Source: Misgurnus anguillicaudatus (taxonomy: Eukaryota > Chordata > Actinopteri > Cypriniformes > Cobitidae). From it: a stretch of DNA of 64,000 nt. The position numbers and the translations under genes were made by a program. The DNA is taken from the NCBI RefSeq assembly GCF_027580225.2, contig NW_027395284.1:391478-455477 (forward strand), read 5' to 3'. Under the pieces are notes generated by a model. That model ran no database searches, was not told the DNA's origin, and was given only the letters and a program-made list of their open reading frames with translations. Of this stretch, positions 1 through 11,937 are shown in pieces; within the stretch, counting starts at the first letter, position 1; each line of letters opens with the position of its first letter.

Positions 1-211
1 TGTTCATGGTTTTGATCCTTGCCTGTTTATTTAAATTACGTTTTGGATTACCCCTTTGGATGTGTTTGCCGGCCATTTTGGGAATTTGTAAATAGACTTC
101 TCTGCATGTGGATTCGTCTCTCACTCGCTTTGTGTAAGCAGCCCATTTGTTACAAATAATTTAATATCATGGTATTTTTATTTTAGTCAATCCGTTTTAC
201 CTGAACACAGC

Positions 212-1195
212 TAGGGCTGTTCAGAATACCATTTTTTGAGCTTCGAAGCTCTAGTAGAAATCAAATAGAATATTCGAAGCTTCGGAAGGAGGGGTTGAAC
301 ATATTTTTCTCTTTAATAAAGGCAGGAATGTGTGTGTGTGTGTGTGTGTGTGTCTGTCTGTCTGTCTGTCTGTCTGTCTACAGTTTTATTATGTGGTGGA
401 TGTGTTGCTGCGGACCCAAAGCAGTGTAGTGCCTTTTTTTGTGCAATATGGACATGTGACACGTTTAGAATTAATAAACTTTAAAAATACTACAGAACAG
501 CGCAAGCCGGAAGCGGTGTGCCCATCACGCGTCATGCGAGAACAGCATTAGTGAAACAAAACACAAGAGCAATACTTTTAATAAGGTAGACTAACATTTT
601 TCTAACAAACAAACACTCCCATATCAGAAATTAGCAGCACAGTAATTACTGACAAAGTAAAGGGTAGGCCATTTAAATAAAACAACAAAAATAAATATTA
701 CAAACTGTAATAAAACAGTAGCATACTTTCAAAATCAAGTTTATTTATAACACTTCCACCATCCAATATGTTTTTTTCATCAGTAGAACAATAAAGAAGA
801 TATTTTGGAGAAACCCCAGTGCTCCGTCATGCAAGTCAACCGATCTGCTTTGAGAGCTAAAGCATATATATCCAATAAAAAATGTAATCCCCCATAACTC
901 CGTGTGACATATTGACGTCTTGTGAAGCAAATCATGCAGTTTTTGAAAGAAACAATGTTATTTACAACACTATTAGCGTGAATGCTAAAGCATCTAATGG
1001 TGGCGTTTGGTGGCTGTTGGATGTTGGTCTCTCTGCGCCACCTATAGAGTGGGAGCGTGAAGCGCACTTCCTGCTTGGCAAAAGCTCTGCATTAACGCTG
1101 TAAAAATATTTATATTTATATATATTCAAATCTCAAAACTGAAAATTGAATGTCAACCCACGGAATGAATATTCGAATATTCTGGTCCAGCCCTA
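212..1195. mobile_element. hAT-like non-autonomous DNA element
   Basis: Begins with TAGGGCTG and ends with CAGCCCTA; the right end reads GAATATTCGAATATTCTGG then TCCAGCCCTA. The 8 bp on each side are AACACAGC and AACACAAA, an imperfect 8-bp target duplication as expected for the hAT superfamily. The left terminus is strongly diverged and contains a simple repeat. The inner part (about 745-1130) is closely related to the central parts of the 21.5-24.5 kb and 37-38.8 kb elements. No transposase is present; small open frames inside are chance. Boundaries are good, family assignment is inference. Confidence 0.65.
328..379. repeat. (TG)n(TCTG)n microsatellite
   Basis: A TG dinucleotide run passes directly into a TCTG tetranucleotide run. 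The short open frame across it is only a product of the repeat. Confidence 0.95.
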
Positions 1196-1203
1196 AACAC
1201 AAA

Positions 1204-1793
1204 AATGTGTCTCTGATGAGAAGACAAACAATGAATCCTCAGCATGAGGAAAACTCCTCTGCTGAGTTCAGATGAGATATTACAACACTATTGTGTTAAA
1301 GTTGCTACCTGTTTTATAAAGTAGTTAATTTATATGAATTTGATCAAATAGTTTTTGTCACTGTGGTGTTGGGTTAAGGTGCGGGGTTAGGGGTGGGGTA
1401 TCATTGCTGTTTTTTGTCTAATAATTATGCGTTTTGGTGCAATTCACTTCATTCAAATGTATATGAATTAGCCACATACAGTTAAAAACATATCATATCC
1501 AACCTGATCTTTTGGAAATTCATGAGTGAATTACAGTTATGTATGACAGTAAGACCTACAAGGTTTTTTTTTCAAAAGTCAGGAGTTTAATGCAAACATT
1601 TTAGCTTAAGGGATTCAAGTTTATTTTTAATAACAAATTGAAATCAGGGACAACACAGTTGTGCTCAGTGGAGTTTGGAGTTATTTAGTTAACATTGCAG
1701 AAGTCACATAGGAGGAGATTCTCATTAATGCTTGAATGCTTTAAACTTTAAATCAGTGTTTTAATGTTTGTTGTTGTGTTTAGTTTGTGTCAG
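1204..1793. other. No gene seen: upstream or intronic sequence of the NLR gene
   Basis: AT-rich sequence with no supported coding or repeat feature. It lies between the first hAT-like element and the first recognised NLR exon and may hold the promoter or an earlier intron; nothing in the sequence decides which. Confidence 0.4.
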
Positions 1794-1891
1794 AAAGAAT
1801 CGGCTGAACCCAGCTGTGTGTCCATGAAGAGTGATGCGTCAATGCCTCTTCCAATAAAATTCAGTTTGAGAGACTCTTCTGCTGATCTGAG
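1794..1891 (+). CDS. NLRC3-like gene, N-terminal peptide exon
   Basis: The exon is bounded by a CAG acceptor and a GTGTTG donor and starts in phase 0, ending in phase 2. It encodes a peptide with SCVSMKSDASMPLP, the short repeated N-terminal exon type that I recognise from fish NLR-C proteins. The following exon joins in phase. The translation start would lie further upstream and was not found, so the 5' end of the gene is incomplete here. Confidence 0.7.
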
Positions 1892-1997
1892 GTGTTGTAT
1901 ATTTCTCATACTGTAAACTACACTTCATTTCTTTCTATTTACTGTTATTCATTACATGAATATATATTTACAAGAAATTGTGATGTTTTAACTACAG

Positions 1998-2058
1998 TAA
2001 AGAAAGAGATCAAACTGAATCACAGATTATAAAGGAGAACCTGGACTCTATTTTTAAA
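1998..2058 (+). CDS. NLRC3-like gene, second exon
   Basis: A 61-nt exon between an ACTACAG acceptor and a GTAAGT donor. It completes the codon left by the upstream exon (phase 2) and ends in phase 0. The encoded segment (KERDQTESQIIKENLDSIFK) is short and polar. It is called mainly from splice signals, phase agreement and position in the typical order of fish NLR exons. Confidence 0.6.
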
Positions 2059-2468
2059 GTAAGTCTGTGCGGGTTGCATGTGTGTGTGTTTGTTTGTGTG
2101 CCCAACATAACATCCCTCTGATTCTCAATCTCTTTATATTATATTTTAAACAATCTGCTACAGTTGTATATCATGTGTGTTACAATCACACTTACTTTCC
2201 CACATGCTTACAGTGCTTCTCAAGTTATTTTGATTCAGGATAAACATTTTGAAATATCAATTGTATGCAATAAAAACAACTATTTATTAAAAAAAACAAA
2301 TTCAACATTGAAACATTGAAATGTATTAATGTTGCAATGAGTCGTGCAGATTCCATGCAGTTATTTATTTTGCTGTCTGTGTTTGTTTAATTGTGCATGT
2401 TTATATGAGTAGTTGCATTTCATTGCTTGTTTTCAGAATTGTGTTTTCTAAAATTTACTGTGATTCAG

Positions 2469-2673
2469 GAAGTTGAGCAGAAAATCATCTCTGTAATGAA
2501 GAATGAGTTGAACAGTTTTAAGAGACTGTTGAGTCCAGATTACCCAGAATGCACCGAGAGAGAGGAGGATGATGATAAAAGTCATATCAGAGTCAGAGAG
2601 GCGTTTCTGAAGATCACACTGCACATCCTGAGGAAGATGAACCAGAAAAACCTTGCAAACACATTACAGACCA
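2469..2673 (+). CDS. NLRC3-like gene, helical N-terminal exon
   Basis: A 205-nt exon following GATTCAG and ending at GTAAGAG, phase 0 to phase 1. It encodes a charged, probably helical segment containing FKRLLSPDYPEC, an acidic stretch (EREEDDD) and LHILRKMNQKNLANTLQ. In fish NLR-C proteins this segment sits just before FISNA and has a pyrin/PAAD-like flavour; it may mediate homotypic contacts, but that is inference. An open frame starting at 2427 lies partly in the intron and is not the true start. Confidence 0.75.
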
Positions 2674-3202
2674 GTAAGAGCTCTCGATCATCACATCATT
2701 ACAGTTATTTAGTAAGGTTTTCTTCATGATGGGACAATCTAATCATTAAACATAAACCTCTATCTGTAAAGTATTACTTATCACGTACATGTACATCTGA
2801 TGCATATATGGTAAAATATATTAAAGGTACAGATCACCTAAAAATAACAATTCAGTCACTCTCACACTCGTGTTTCGTATCAGATCTGTTTGACATTATC
2901 TTTCTGTGCAACACAATAGAAGATGATCAGTAAGTAATTACTGTTTCTCTCAATAACATCAAGCAGGCTTAAAATATAGCATACAAGTTTTGTAGATTAC
3001 TTTTATAATAGTTTTATAATTAATGTTTTACAAACTGAGATGTGTTGAGTAAAGGATGACAGTGTTTTAATATTTGAGTGAATAATTGCTTTAGGTCAAA
3101 TACAGCTATGAGTAAACTAATGTTGTCTCTCTATTATTGTATTTTTCTGTTTATTCCATCATTATTCATATATAAAATAAATTATTTTCTTTTGTTTATC
3201 AG

Positions 3203-4964
3203 AACTGATGCCTGTGTATCAACAAAAACACAAATCCAGACTAAAGGAGAAATATCTGAGAGTTAATGAAGGGATCTTCAGACACGGTGACTCAACAGAT
3301 TTAAATGAGATCTACACAGAGCTTTACATCACAGAGGGAGGGAGTGGAGAGATCAATAATGAACATGAGGTGAGACAGATTGAGACATCGTCCAGAAGAT
3401 CAGAGACACAGGAGAGACAAATCAAATGCAATGACATTTTTAAAGCTGTACCTGGACAACACAAACACATCAGAAGTGTGCTGACTAAAGGAGTCGCTGG
3501 AATTGGAAAAACCGTCTCTGTACAGAAGTTCATTCTGGACTGGACTGAAGGAAAAGAAAATCAGGACGTTCACTTCATATTTCCACTTCCTTTCAGAGAG
3601 CTGAATTTGATCAAGAAGAATCTCAGTCTTATGGATCTTGTTAATCACTTTAACATAGAAACGAAAAAACTGACATCAACAGATTACGATGACTATAAAG
3701 TCATGTTTATATTTGACGGTCTGGATGAAAGTCGACTACATCTAAATTTCCACAACAATCCAAGTTTGTCTGATGTAACAGAATCGGCTTCAGTTGATGT
3801 GCTGCTGACAAACCTCATCAAAGGAAATCTGCTTCCATCTGCTCTGATCTGGATAACCTCTCGACCAGCAGCAGCCAATCAGATTCCTCCTGAATGTGTC
3901 GATCAAATCACAGAGGTACGAGGATTCAATAACCCTCAGAAGGAAGAATATTTCAGGAAGAGGATAAATGATCAGAGTCTGTATGATAAAATCATCACAC
4001 ACATTCGATCATCAAGAAGTTTGTACATCATGTGTCACATCCCAGTCTTCTGTTGGATTACAGCCACTGTTCTAGAGACAATGTTGAGTGAAGCAGAGAC
4101 TGAAGAGATCCCCAAGACTCTTACACAAATGTTCACACACTTCCTGATCTTTCAGACCAAACTAAAGAGTCAAAAGTATGATGGGAAATATGAAATAGAT
4201 CCTGATCAGGCTAGAAAGAGCATTTTCTCATTAGGAAAGTTGGCTTATGAGCAGCTGGAGAAAGGGAATCTGATCTTCTATGAGGAGGATCTGAGAGATT
4301 GTGGAATTGATGTGAAAGAAGTTTCCGTGTATTCAGGAGTTTGTACTCAAATCTTCAGAGAGGAGCCTGGACTTCATCTGGGGAAAGTGTTCAGCTTTAT
4401 ACATCTGAGCATTCAGGAGTTTCTAGCTGCTTTATTTAAGATGATTTCGTTTTCTAAACAAAACACAGGACTCTGCAATATGTTCAGTTCAACTATGACT
4501 GATTCACTGAAGCAAGAAGTGGACAAGGCCTTACAGAGTGAGAACGGACACTGGGATCTTTTCCTTCGATTTCTTCTGGGTCTCACACTGGAGTCTAATC
4601 AAATTCTCTTACAAGACCTCATGAGAAAGACAGTAAGCAGCTCTCACATCAGTCAGGAAACAGTTGCTTACATTAAAGAGAAGATCAGAGAGAATCAATC
4701 TCCAGAGAAATCCATCAATCTGTTTCACTGTCTGAATGAACTGAATGATCAATCTCTAGTGCAGGAAGTCCAAATATTCGTGAGCAGAACCGGTGTCAGT
4801 CGTCTCTCTGGTGTCAGTCTCTCTCCTGCTCAGTGGTCGGCTCTGGTGTTTGTGTTACTGAACTCAGAAGAGGAGCTGGATGAGTTTATACTGAGTAAAT
4901 ATGATCCATCAGAAGAATGTCTACTGAGACTCCTGCCAGTGATCAAAGCATCCAGAAAAGCTGA
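3203..4964 (+). CDS. nlrc3-like: NLRC3-like gene, large FISNA-NACHT exon
   Basis: This large exon carries the ATP-binding core of a cytosolic innate immune sensor of the NLR family. The acceptor TTTATCAG precedes 3203, and the exon joins the previous one in phase 1. Translation shows a FISNA segment (about the first 70 residues), then NACHT: Walker A GVAGIGKT at about 3493-3516, Walker B FIFDGLDE at about 3709-3732, a sensor-like WITSRP at about 3850, and winged-helix and helical regions with [16 protein letters not shown]. The frame is open to TGA at 4966-4968, but that stop belongs to the intron: a GTGAGT donor at 4965 ends the exon in phase 2. The ATG at 3208 is internal to the exon, not the gene start. 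No frameshift is seen, so this exon looks functional. Exact orthology inside the large fish NLR-C group cannot be given. Confidence 0.93.
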
Positions 4965-5092
4965 GTGAGTGTTTTACTGTGTGTTTTTATTGTCGTTTAT
5001 TATATAGGATAGTATTTTTCCCAGGATTTCATATTTTGAAGGTCTCTCTCCACACACACTTGCATTCACATGCTCATTATACGTAAAGTCTT

Positions 5093-6085
5093 CGGTACTA
5101 TTTTTTTAAGTACCGGAACAACCGCAGAACCGGGTCCAACCGAGTCTACCCGGAACTAATGCGCTGTTTGACAGGTTGTCAGTCGGAAACTTTTCATAGA
5201 CGCAACAAGAAGACGTGAACGATGCGAGTCGCAACGCAGGGTCACTGAACTCCACAAAATCATTTGAAGATGTGCAGAGTCACGTTACTCGCTTACAGGA
5301 ATACTTCATATGTAAAGCGCATCACCGAGAGAACGAGTGAAGTGTCCGGATGAAAGGAGGAAAAACATTAAAGGCGCCAGCTGGATTAATTTGGCTGGAG
5401 TTCAAGCAGGTGAGGTTCAGATTTTATTACATTTGCATTATGAGTGTTGTAGCATTTTAATGTTGGAATGAAATTAACCCCCGTTTGTAAACTTAATAGT
5501 AAGTACAGTACCAGCGGGGCTAATGCTCATTCTGTCAAGTGTTCTTATTAACCTTTTAATGCTTTAAAAACTTTTACATGGGTAAAATAAATGAGAAAAC
5601 AAAATGTAAATACCAAATTCTTGTGTTAGAAAGTAATGAATGTTAGGCTAGCAATGTATATCCTTTTATGCCTGCTTTTACTTAAATCTATGTAGTCTTT
5701 TGTAAATGTAATATCTCAGTTTTGTTATTTAAAAACAGCTATTTAGTGTCAGTCATCTAATGTTGTATATGCATCTATGTTCTTACTGAATTTTTTGTAT
5801 TTGTCTTTTAAAGCATCAGAGGATGATGTTTATCAGCATGAAGGGCACCAGCAAACACACACAGACAACAGCTGCTAAAACCTTTCAGCAACAAATGCAT
5901 TTTATACAGAATGGCAATGCTTTTATATTATTATTTTATATTAACATGTAACTTTATTAATAAAATTGTGTTTAATTTGCATGTTTTTTGTGTTTTGCTT
6001 TGGTACCGAAAATGGTACAGAGAACCGCAAATTTGTACCGGTATCGGTACCGACTACTGAAATTTTGGTACCGTGACAACACTAA
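5093..6085. mobile_element. Probable hAT-like non-autonomous element with GGTACC-rich ends
   Basis: The left part (about 5093-5130, CGGTACTATTTTTTTAAGTACCGGAAC) and the right part (about 6000-6085, repeated GGTACC/GGTACCG words ending GGTACCGTGACAACACT) are palindrome-related and resemble fish hAT termini. The interior holds no transposase. The left boundary is poorly defined and no clean target duplication was found. Confidence 0.4.
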
Positions 6086-6177
6086 TTTTATTGATAATGT
6101 TACCACCAATATTTACCAAAAATATTCAAATACGTATGTGGCGATTGCTAATGAGCATCCCCTGTGAAGCCCACACT

Positions 6178-6285
6178 CTAAAAAACGTTGGGTTAAAATT
6201 AACCCAACTTGGGTTGTTTTGCAACCCAACGCTGGGTTAAATATGGACCAACCCAACGCTGGGTTATTTTAACCCCCAGGGGTCC
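6178..6285. repeat. Fragment of a CACTNTAAAAA / AACCCAAC-repeat element
   Basis: Starts with CACTCTAAAAAACG and contains alternating AACCCAACGCTGGGTT words in both orientations. Such ends are common in fish CACTA (EnSpm) or hAT non-autonomous elements. Only a short remnant is present before the LINE target site. Confidence 0.45.
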
Positions 6286-6341
6286 AAAAACGCGGGGACG
6301 CGTTTTGACGTGTTTTCTCCTTATCATAGCATAATCAACTT

Positions 6342-6354
6342 AAAATACTCCATC
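6342..6354. repeat. Target site duplication of the L1-like LINE (3' side of element)
   Basis: AAAATACTCCATC, 13 bp, directly followed by the poly(T) tract that is the poly(A) tail of the minus-strand LINE. The identical 13 bp recur at 14027-14039. Confidence 0.9.
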
Positions 6355-6450
6355 TTTTTTTTTTTTTTTTTTTTGAATAAATGAACAACAGATATCAACA
6401 AAAAAATATTGACAGTAGCAATACAAATACAGGGTATGCTAGGGGGGAAT

Positions 6451-9400
6451 TTACAATAGAATATTAAATAAGGTACACATTTTTAAAGTTTTCAGTGCCT
6501 TTTGCTTTAAAGAGAATCTTATAGAATCAATATACAGTTCCATTTCTTTTTTAAATAATATAAAACAGGGTTTTTTTCCAGAGAATTTACATTTGTGAAT
6601 ATGAAACTTCGCTAACAGAAGGATCAGATTAATAATGTAAATACTATTAGTATCATGATAGTCTCTTTGATTCTTGAAAATACCAAAAAGCACAGATTTC
6701 CAAAATAACATAAAATCAGCATCAATATTCTTGCAGATAAACTCGCATACATTTTTCCAAAAGGGTTTTACATGTGGGCAGTACCAGTATAAGTGAACCA
6801 TAGTTTCTAAGCTGTTATTGCAAAAAGTACAATTTGTATCTATATCGCTTTTAAATTTCACAAGAAAATGTTTTGTTGGATAGATCCTATGAATTAGTTT
6901 AAATGAAACTTCCTTTATTTTATTTGTTATTAAATATTGATTAGGAAGTAACCAAACCTTTTTCCAATAAGGCAAGGATACAATATTTCTTTGAAATAAA
7001 GTTCTTATACAACTGTTATGAGAGTTAAACGACAAACATATCCTACCTTCAGAGGTATTTACAATATTAGGTAGGGACCAAAGTGTAGTATTTATTCTTG
7101 TTGTATATTTAAATAAAGTACAGATTTTAGGAGATATGGCATCAAAAACTTTGGCATAATCCTTTGGTGTTACAGGGATTTTGTAATAAGCCAAAAATTC
7201 GCCAAAAGTGAAAAGAAAACCATTAGAATTAAACAATTGATCTACCAGAATTATGCCATTCTTAAACCAATACTCAAGAAAAAGAGATTTACGCTTATAC
7301 ACAATGTCCTTGTTATTCCAGATATAATACCTATGCGGTGAGAAATTGTGCTTGAAGATTAAAGACCATGAAAGAAAAGCCTGGCGATGAAACTCAGCTA
7401 GTTTTAATGGTATTTTATCAATATCGTAATTGCAACCATGGAAAAACTGAAGGCCACCCAAGGTGGAAAAAATATAGGAGGGAATAAAATTCCAGATGGA
7501 ATTGGGATTTCTGATAATCTGTCTAAGCCAATTAACTTTGAATGTATTTTTTAATGTTGCAAAGTCCAAAAAATTTAGGCCACCCTTTTCATAAGTATTC
7601 ATAATAACAGTTTTCTTTATATAATGCGTTTTGTTTTTCCAAACAAAGTTATACAACATTTTGTCAATCTCTTTGCATTCTTTTTTACCAAGATGTAAAG
7701 CCAATGCTGCATAAGTTAAACGAGAAATAGCATCTGCCTTAGTAATCAGTATTCGACCCCTTAAGGAAAGATCCCTTATAAGCCAATGGTTCAAAATTCT
7801 TTTTCAATTATAACCTCAAAATTAACCGAACATCTTCTACATTGGTCTTTAGTAATTAACAATCCTAAATACTGAACTTCAGTTTTGATGGGAATATTAA
7901 AGTAAGAAGTCTCAGAACACTCCTTAATGGCCAAAAGTTCACATTTATTCAAATTCAGAAACACCCCAGATGCCTTTGAGAACTCATCAATCAAATCTAT
8001 GGCTACAGAAATCTGGCTTTCATCTTGAATGAAGAGTGTTGTGTCATCGGCTAATTGAGTTACTTTGAATTCTCTATCAACAATTTTAATGCCTTTCATC
8101 GGACTTGAAATAATATGAGCTGAGAGAAGCTGACTCACTAACAAAAAAAGATATGGTGATACAGGACATCCCTGCCTAATTCCTCTAGATACCGAAAATC
8201 TAGGAGAAGTCCCATTTGACAACTTAATGGAGCAGTTACCTTTTTCATAGAGGGTTTTAATTGCATCAGAAAAAAAATTCCCAAAACCAAATTTTTTAAG
8301 GGTATCAAAAATGAATTTATGTTCAACAGAGTCGAAGGCTTTATAAAAATCTAAAAATAAAATAAAAGCATTATCATTAATCAACTCTGAATAATCTAAA
8401 ATATCCAAAACTAGTCTAATATTATTTGAAATGTGTTGATTTTTCATAAAACCCCGACTGTGATTAGTCAATTATTGAACTCAATACCGATTTTAATCTT
8501 CTAGCTAAAATTAAAGCCAATAATTTATAATCATTGTTTAATAAACAGATCGGGCGCCAATTATCAATAAAATATTTATCTTTTTTCGGTTTGGGAATCA
8601 GTGTAATAAGCCCCTGTGTTAAAGTGGGAGGAAGACATTGTTTCTTAATACTTTCAACAAAAACCTCTAAAAGAAATGTTGCTAAATCTTCTAAAAATTG
8701 CTTGTAAAACTCTGATGTCAGTCCATCAGTACCTGGCGATTTGGAATTTTTAAGATGAGTAACTGCATCCATTAATTCACTGAGTACAATAGGATTGTCA
8801 CATAAATCCCTTTGATTTTCATCAATAGATTTAACTTGCAACGAGTCCAGAAAGGCATCAGCTGTCACCTGTGAGTAATTAGAAGTATATCGTTTTTTAT
8901 AAAAGTCACTACAATACTTAGAGATTATTATATGATCATCAACAATAATCCCATTAATATTTAATTTAGATATGGTGTTATTCACAAAATTCCTCCTTTC
9001 CAAGTTGAAAAAGTAATGGGAGTTTTGTTCCCCTTCCTCAATCCATTTTCTTCTTGAACGAATAAAGGCACCTTTTGCTTTTCTTTTATAGAATTCGTCT
9101 AATTCAGTCATCAACAGTGTCATTTCTACTTTCTCATCCTCTAAAATCAGATTTGGATGTTTCTGAGACAACTCTGTTATTCTTGATATTATTCTTGTTT
9201 CTTCTTCTCTCTTTTTTCTGGCCATTAAAGAACCAAACTTTCTTACATATTTCCCAATCTCATATTTTAAAATTTCCCAATTTGTACTGAAGGCATTCTC
9301 CATTTTAGCTTTAATCCAGAAACTAGCAATCAAAGTTTTTATCTTCTTTTGAACTTCCTCATGAAGCAGGAGTGAATTATTGAGTTTCCAGTAAGAGGAA

Positions 9401-9492
9401 GATGTAGCGTTATTGCTTTTCACATGCAGCTTGATATTAATAAAAATGGCTTTATGATCTGATAAAGGAGTTGGTAAAATATCTACCTCTAC
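6451..9492 (-). pseudogene. LINE ORF2 3' part: end of endonuclease, reverse transcriptase, C-terminal domain
   Basis: Read on the minus strand in three frames: about 9492-8464, then 8471-7791, then 7794-6451. The first holds the end of the endonuclease (LSDHKAIF), the linker, and RT blocks with KNSKSPGTDGLTSEFYK and NWRPICLLNNDYKLLA. The second holds FYKAFDSVEH, GIRQGCPVSPYLF and the catalytic QLADDTTLF. The third holds the thumb and C-terminal region, with NHWLIRDLSLRGRILITKA and a Cys-rich CTFCNNSLETMVHLYWYC. Frames change near 8467 and 7792, so the polyprotein is broken twice, although the catalytic ADD is intact. The motifs match the L1/Tx1 clade. The upstream part of the endonuclease lies beyond the inserted hAT. 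Confidence 0.9.
9485..9492. repeat. 8-bp target duplication of hAT in LINE ORF2 (left copy)
   Basis: ACCTCTAC, repeated exactly at 11930-11937 on the other side of the hAT element. It interrupts the endonuclease reading frame between the ISKSFKKMG and EVDILPTPLSDHK segments. Confidence 0.93.
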
Positions 9493-10827
9493 TAGGGGTG
9501 TAACGGTACGCAAAAATCACGGTTCGGTGCGAACCCCGGTTTTGAAGCCACGGTTCGGTTCATTTTCGGTACAGTAAGGGAGAAATGCAAACATTAAACT
9601 GCAGGTTGTTTATTACTTTAAACTTTTTTTTACAATTTTTTTACACTTTTTTAAACACTTTATTAAAATATAACAGATAATATATATATAAAATGAAAAA
9701 AATTATAAATAAAATACTACTGCAAAGTTATTTTTTACATTATTTTATAACAGAAGGTAACTCTTATCTTAACCTTCTCTTAAACTTTTTCTACTAAAAC
9801 CTTGAACTAACAAATTCAATTCCTGAATACATTTATGAACTATTAGCCTACATTTTTGCCACTAAAAATTTTCTGTTTTGATTTATTTTGGATTGTTTAA
9901 CTCACAGAATTGAATTGGCTATGTACCATCTCTGTATAAAAATAATATTACTGCTCTATGTGTAACTGCATAGCAAGCAACATGATGATATACTTATTAT
10001 ACACTCATTTTGAGATTAGTGATCTGCATACATAGCCATCTTTGATCTTTTGCACGTTTCTCCTAATCTTTGCTTGTGTCATCAATGTAAGCTGTGACTT
10101 TACTTACGAACCCCTCCGCAGCTGAGTAACAGCTGAGTAAGCCCGGGTTACAGCTCTTCTCTGTCCCGACCAGCTGATCGCATTGTGACAATGATATGAT
10201 TGACGTGATATGCAGATGAAAAATCTGATCACGCATTCCTTATTCTTGCTGTCACAGAAAGCGCGTCTCATGAATGCGTAGCAACGAAAGACGTGCATCC
10301 TCTCACGCACTTTTGAAAGAACAAAGCAGCGTGTTGACACGCGTTTAACATGCGCTTTTAGATACGACACGTAAACGTTTACATCAATAATCAAACGGAT
10401 ATACAACTAAGTAAATAAAAATCTTTCTGCGGGCCGAATTATGTTATATGTTTGACAGAAGACTTGCGCTGAACGCGGAGACTTCCGCCACTTAATATGT
10501 TCGTGCGGAAACGGACGTATTATGTTCCGCACAGGCGCACACAAAATGCATTCGGCCTTTCGGTGCACGTGCGCACCGTGCCGAAAGCCCTGAACCGAAA
10601 CGGTCCGGTTCGAATAGGGGAGAGCGGGGTATGTTGTCACACTTTTCACACTGTCTAACATTTACTGAGCACCATACATCAAAATGGTATAAATCTCATA
10701 CCAAATGAAAGAAGGAAGTCTTGGGCACATATGTTGTATTCATAACATCTTTATATCTTATCTCATTACAGAGTTGTAGACTGTTGAATAGTGACTGTGC
10801 ACTTGTGACAATTTGCCCCATCGGAGG

Positions 10828-10866
10828 GTAAGTTGTCACACTAGGGCGGGTAAGTTGTCACACTAG
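10828..10866 (+). repeat. Tandem GTAAGTTGTCACACTAG words near the left end of the pogo-like element
   Basis: Two adjacent copies of GGTAAGTTGTCACACTAG, followed by inverted forms near 11480-11540 and 11869-11899. Their position near both ends suggests binding sites for the cognate transposase; this is inference. Confidence 0.55.
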
Positions 10867-11153
10867 ATTATCTAAAAATAAGAACACAACTACTTAATTG
10901 TGAATATTGATTTTAATTTTTAAACTCAAACCAAACTGGAAATATAAACATCCGTGTCTGGAGAATCTGGAAAAACAATTATTTCAATTCAAATAATGCA
11001 CATTTCAATTAAGTGGCAAGACCACTTTACTTTGAACTTTGGTTCAAATGTTCTATGGCTTTCACATAAAACCAGATAACTGAATGGAACGCTGCAGATA
11101 ACTTGCTTAACTTAACATGTTTAACCTCTGAACAAAACAGATGCCCTGTATGA

Positions 11154-11462
11154 CTAATAGGACTCATCTCCAGAATCACAATTCTGACACACATAAATTG
11201 CCTGGCCTGAGGTGCAAGCATCATGGGCCCAATTGTTGCATTTTACACATTTTACCCAGGTCTCCTTTGGACGACTCTTTGAAAATGGCTCTACACAGAC
11301 GAGGCAGAAGCACTCTTCATCATCTGATGATGACTCTTGCATGATTTTTCTTCTTTTAGCTGCCTTGTTTTTCATAGGTCCAGATTTCTGCTTCCCTTTC
11401 TTTTGAAACAGCTTTTTGCTAGATTGAGGCTTATTCTTTTCTATATCATGTTTTCTGAGCAT
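11154..11462 (-). pseudogene. PHD-finger C-terminal fragment of a pogo-like transposase
   Basis: A 102-residue minus-strand open frame. The N-terminal half is very basic (KKGKQKSGPMKNKAAKRRK), then an acidic SSSDDEE stretch, then a complete Cys4-His-Cys3 set: CLVC, then CVKC about 16 residues later, H-x2-C (HDAC) and CQNC. I know similar C-terminal PHD fingers from fish pogo/Tigger-type DDE transposases. The catalytic part is missing, so it is read as a remnant of the parent transposon. An expressed short protein cannot be excluded. Confidence 0.6.
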
Positions 11463-11937
11463 GTTCGATGTGTTTGTTTGTACAGGGGCAAGTTGTCAGA
11501 TGTGACGACTTGCCCCAAAGTCATTGAGACAACTTGCCCCATACTTACTTGTGTGCTAATGTTGTCTAAATCTCAAGTTTAGCTCATCATATCACTTTAG
11601 CTAAAGTATCAAAAGACACTTTACGGTCTCCTCTATTTTGTGCAAAATAATCATTTTAAACATTCACACCTAACAAAGTTGTATTGCATAAAATGTAAAG
11701 TGATTTTTTTTTACTTTTTAAGCAGAAAAATAAGAAAATTGTGCTAACCTCAGATTACAGTGATCTTGACCACATGTGAACAGGAAGTTCACTATAGAAG
11801 AAGAAGTCACATAAAGTGGCTATTTGATTTTTGAGCTAGAGCCTCTAGTGTTGGAGTTATTAACAGTGTGACAACTTACCCGTGTGACAACTTACCCCGC
11901 TCTCCCCTACACGTACCGTTACACCCCTAACCTCTAC

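Larger units (their letters stand above)
10617..11907. mobile_element. Pogo/Tigger-like element with TA target duplication
   Basis: Perfect short inverted ends GGGGAGAGCGGGG / CCCCGCTCTCCCC flanked by TA on both sides (10615-10616 and 11908-11909). Subterminal sequences contain repeated GTTGTCACAC and GACAACTTGCCCC words in both orientations, a likely array of transposase binding sites. Removing it restores a continuous hAT right arm. It retains one protein fragment, a PHD finger on the minus strand, and no DDE domain, so it is non-autonomous. Confidence 0.75.
9493..11929. mobile_element. hAT element inserted in LINE ORF2, no transposase
   Basis: The ends are TAGGGGTGTAACGGTACG (left) and the inverse at 11912-11929 (right). 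The 8-bp TSD ACCTCTAC is perfect. The subterminal parts are rich in CGGTTCGGT-type words on both arms. The interior has no hAT transposase; most open frames (for example 10104-10661) are chance. A separate pogo-like element sits at 10617-11907 near the right arm. Confidence 0.88.

Noticed and set aside
2427..2729. 100-residue open frame taken as a gene with its own ATG at 2427
   Set aside because: The first part is intron before a clear GATTCAG acceptor at 2468 and the end runs past the GTAAGA donor at 2674; only 2469-2673 is exon.
10104..10661. Two adjacent minus-strand frames of 100 and 84 residues in the hAT arm
   Set aside because: They cover terminal repeat sequence (CGGTTCGG words) and have no hAT transposase motifs.
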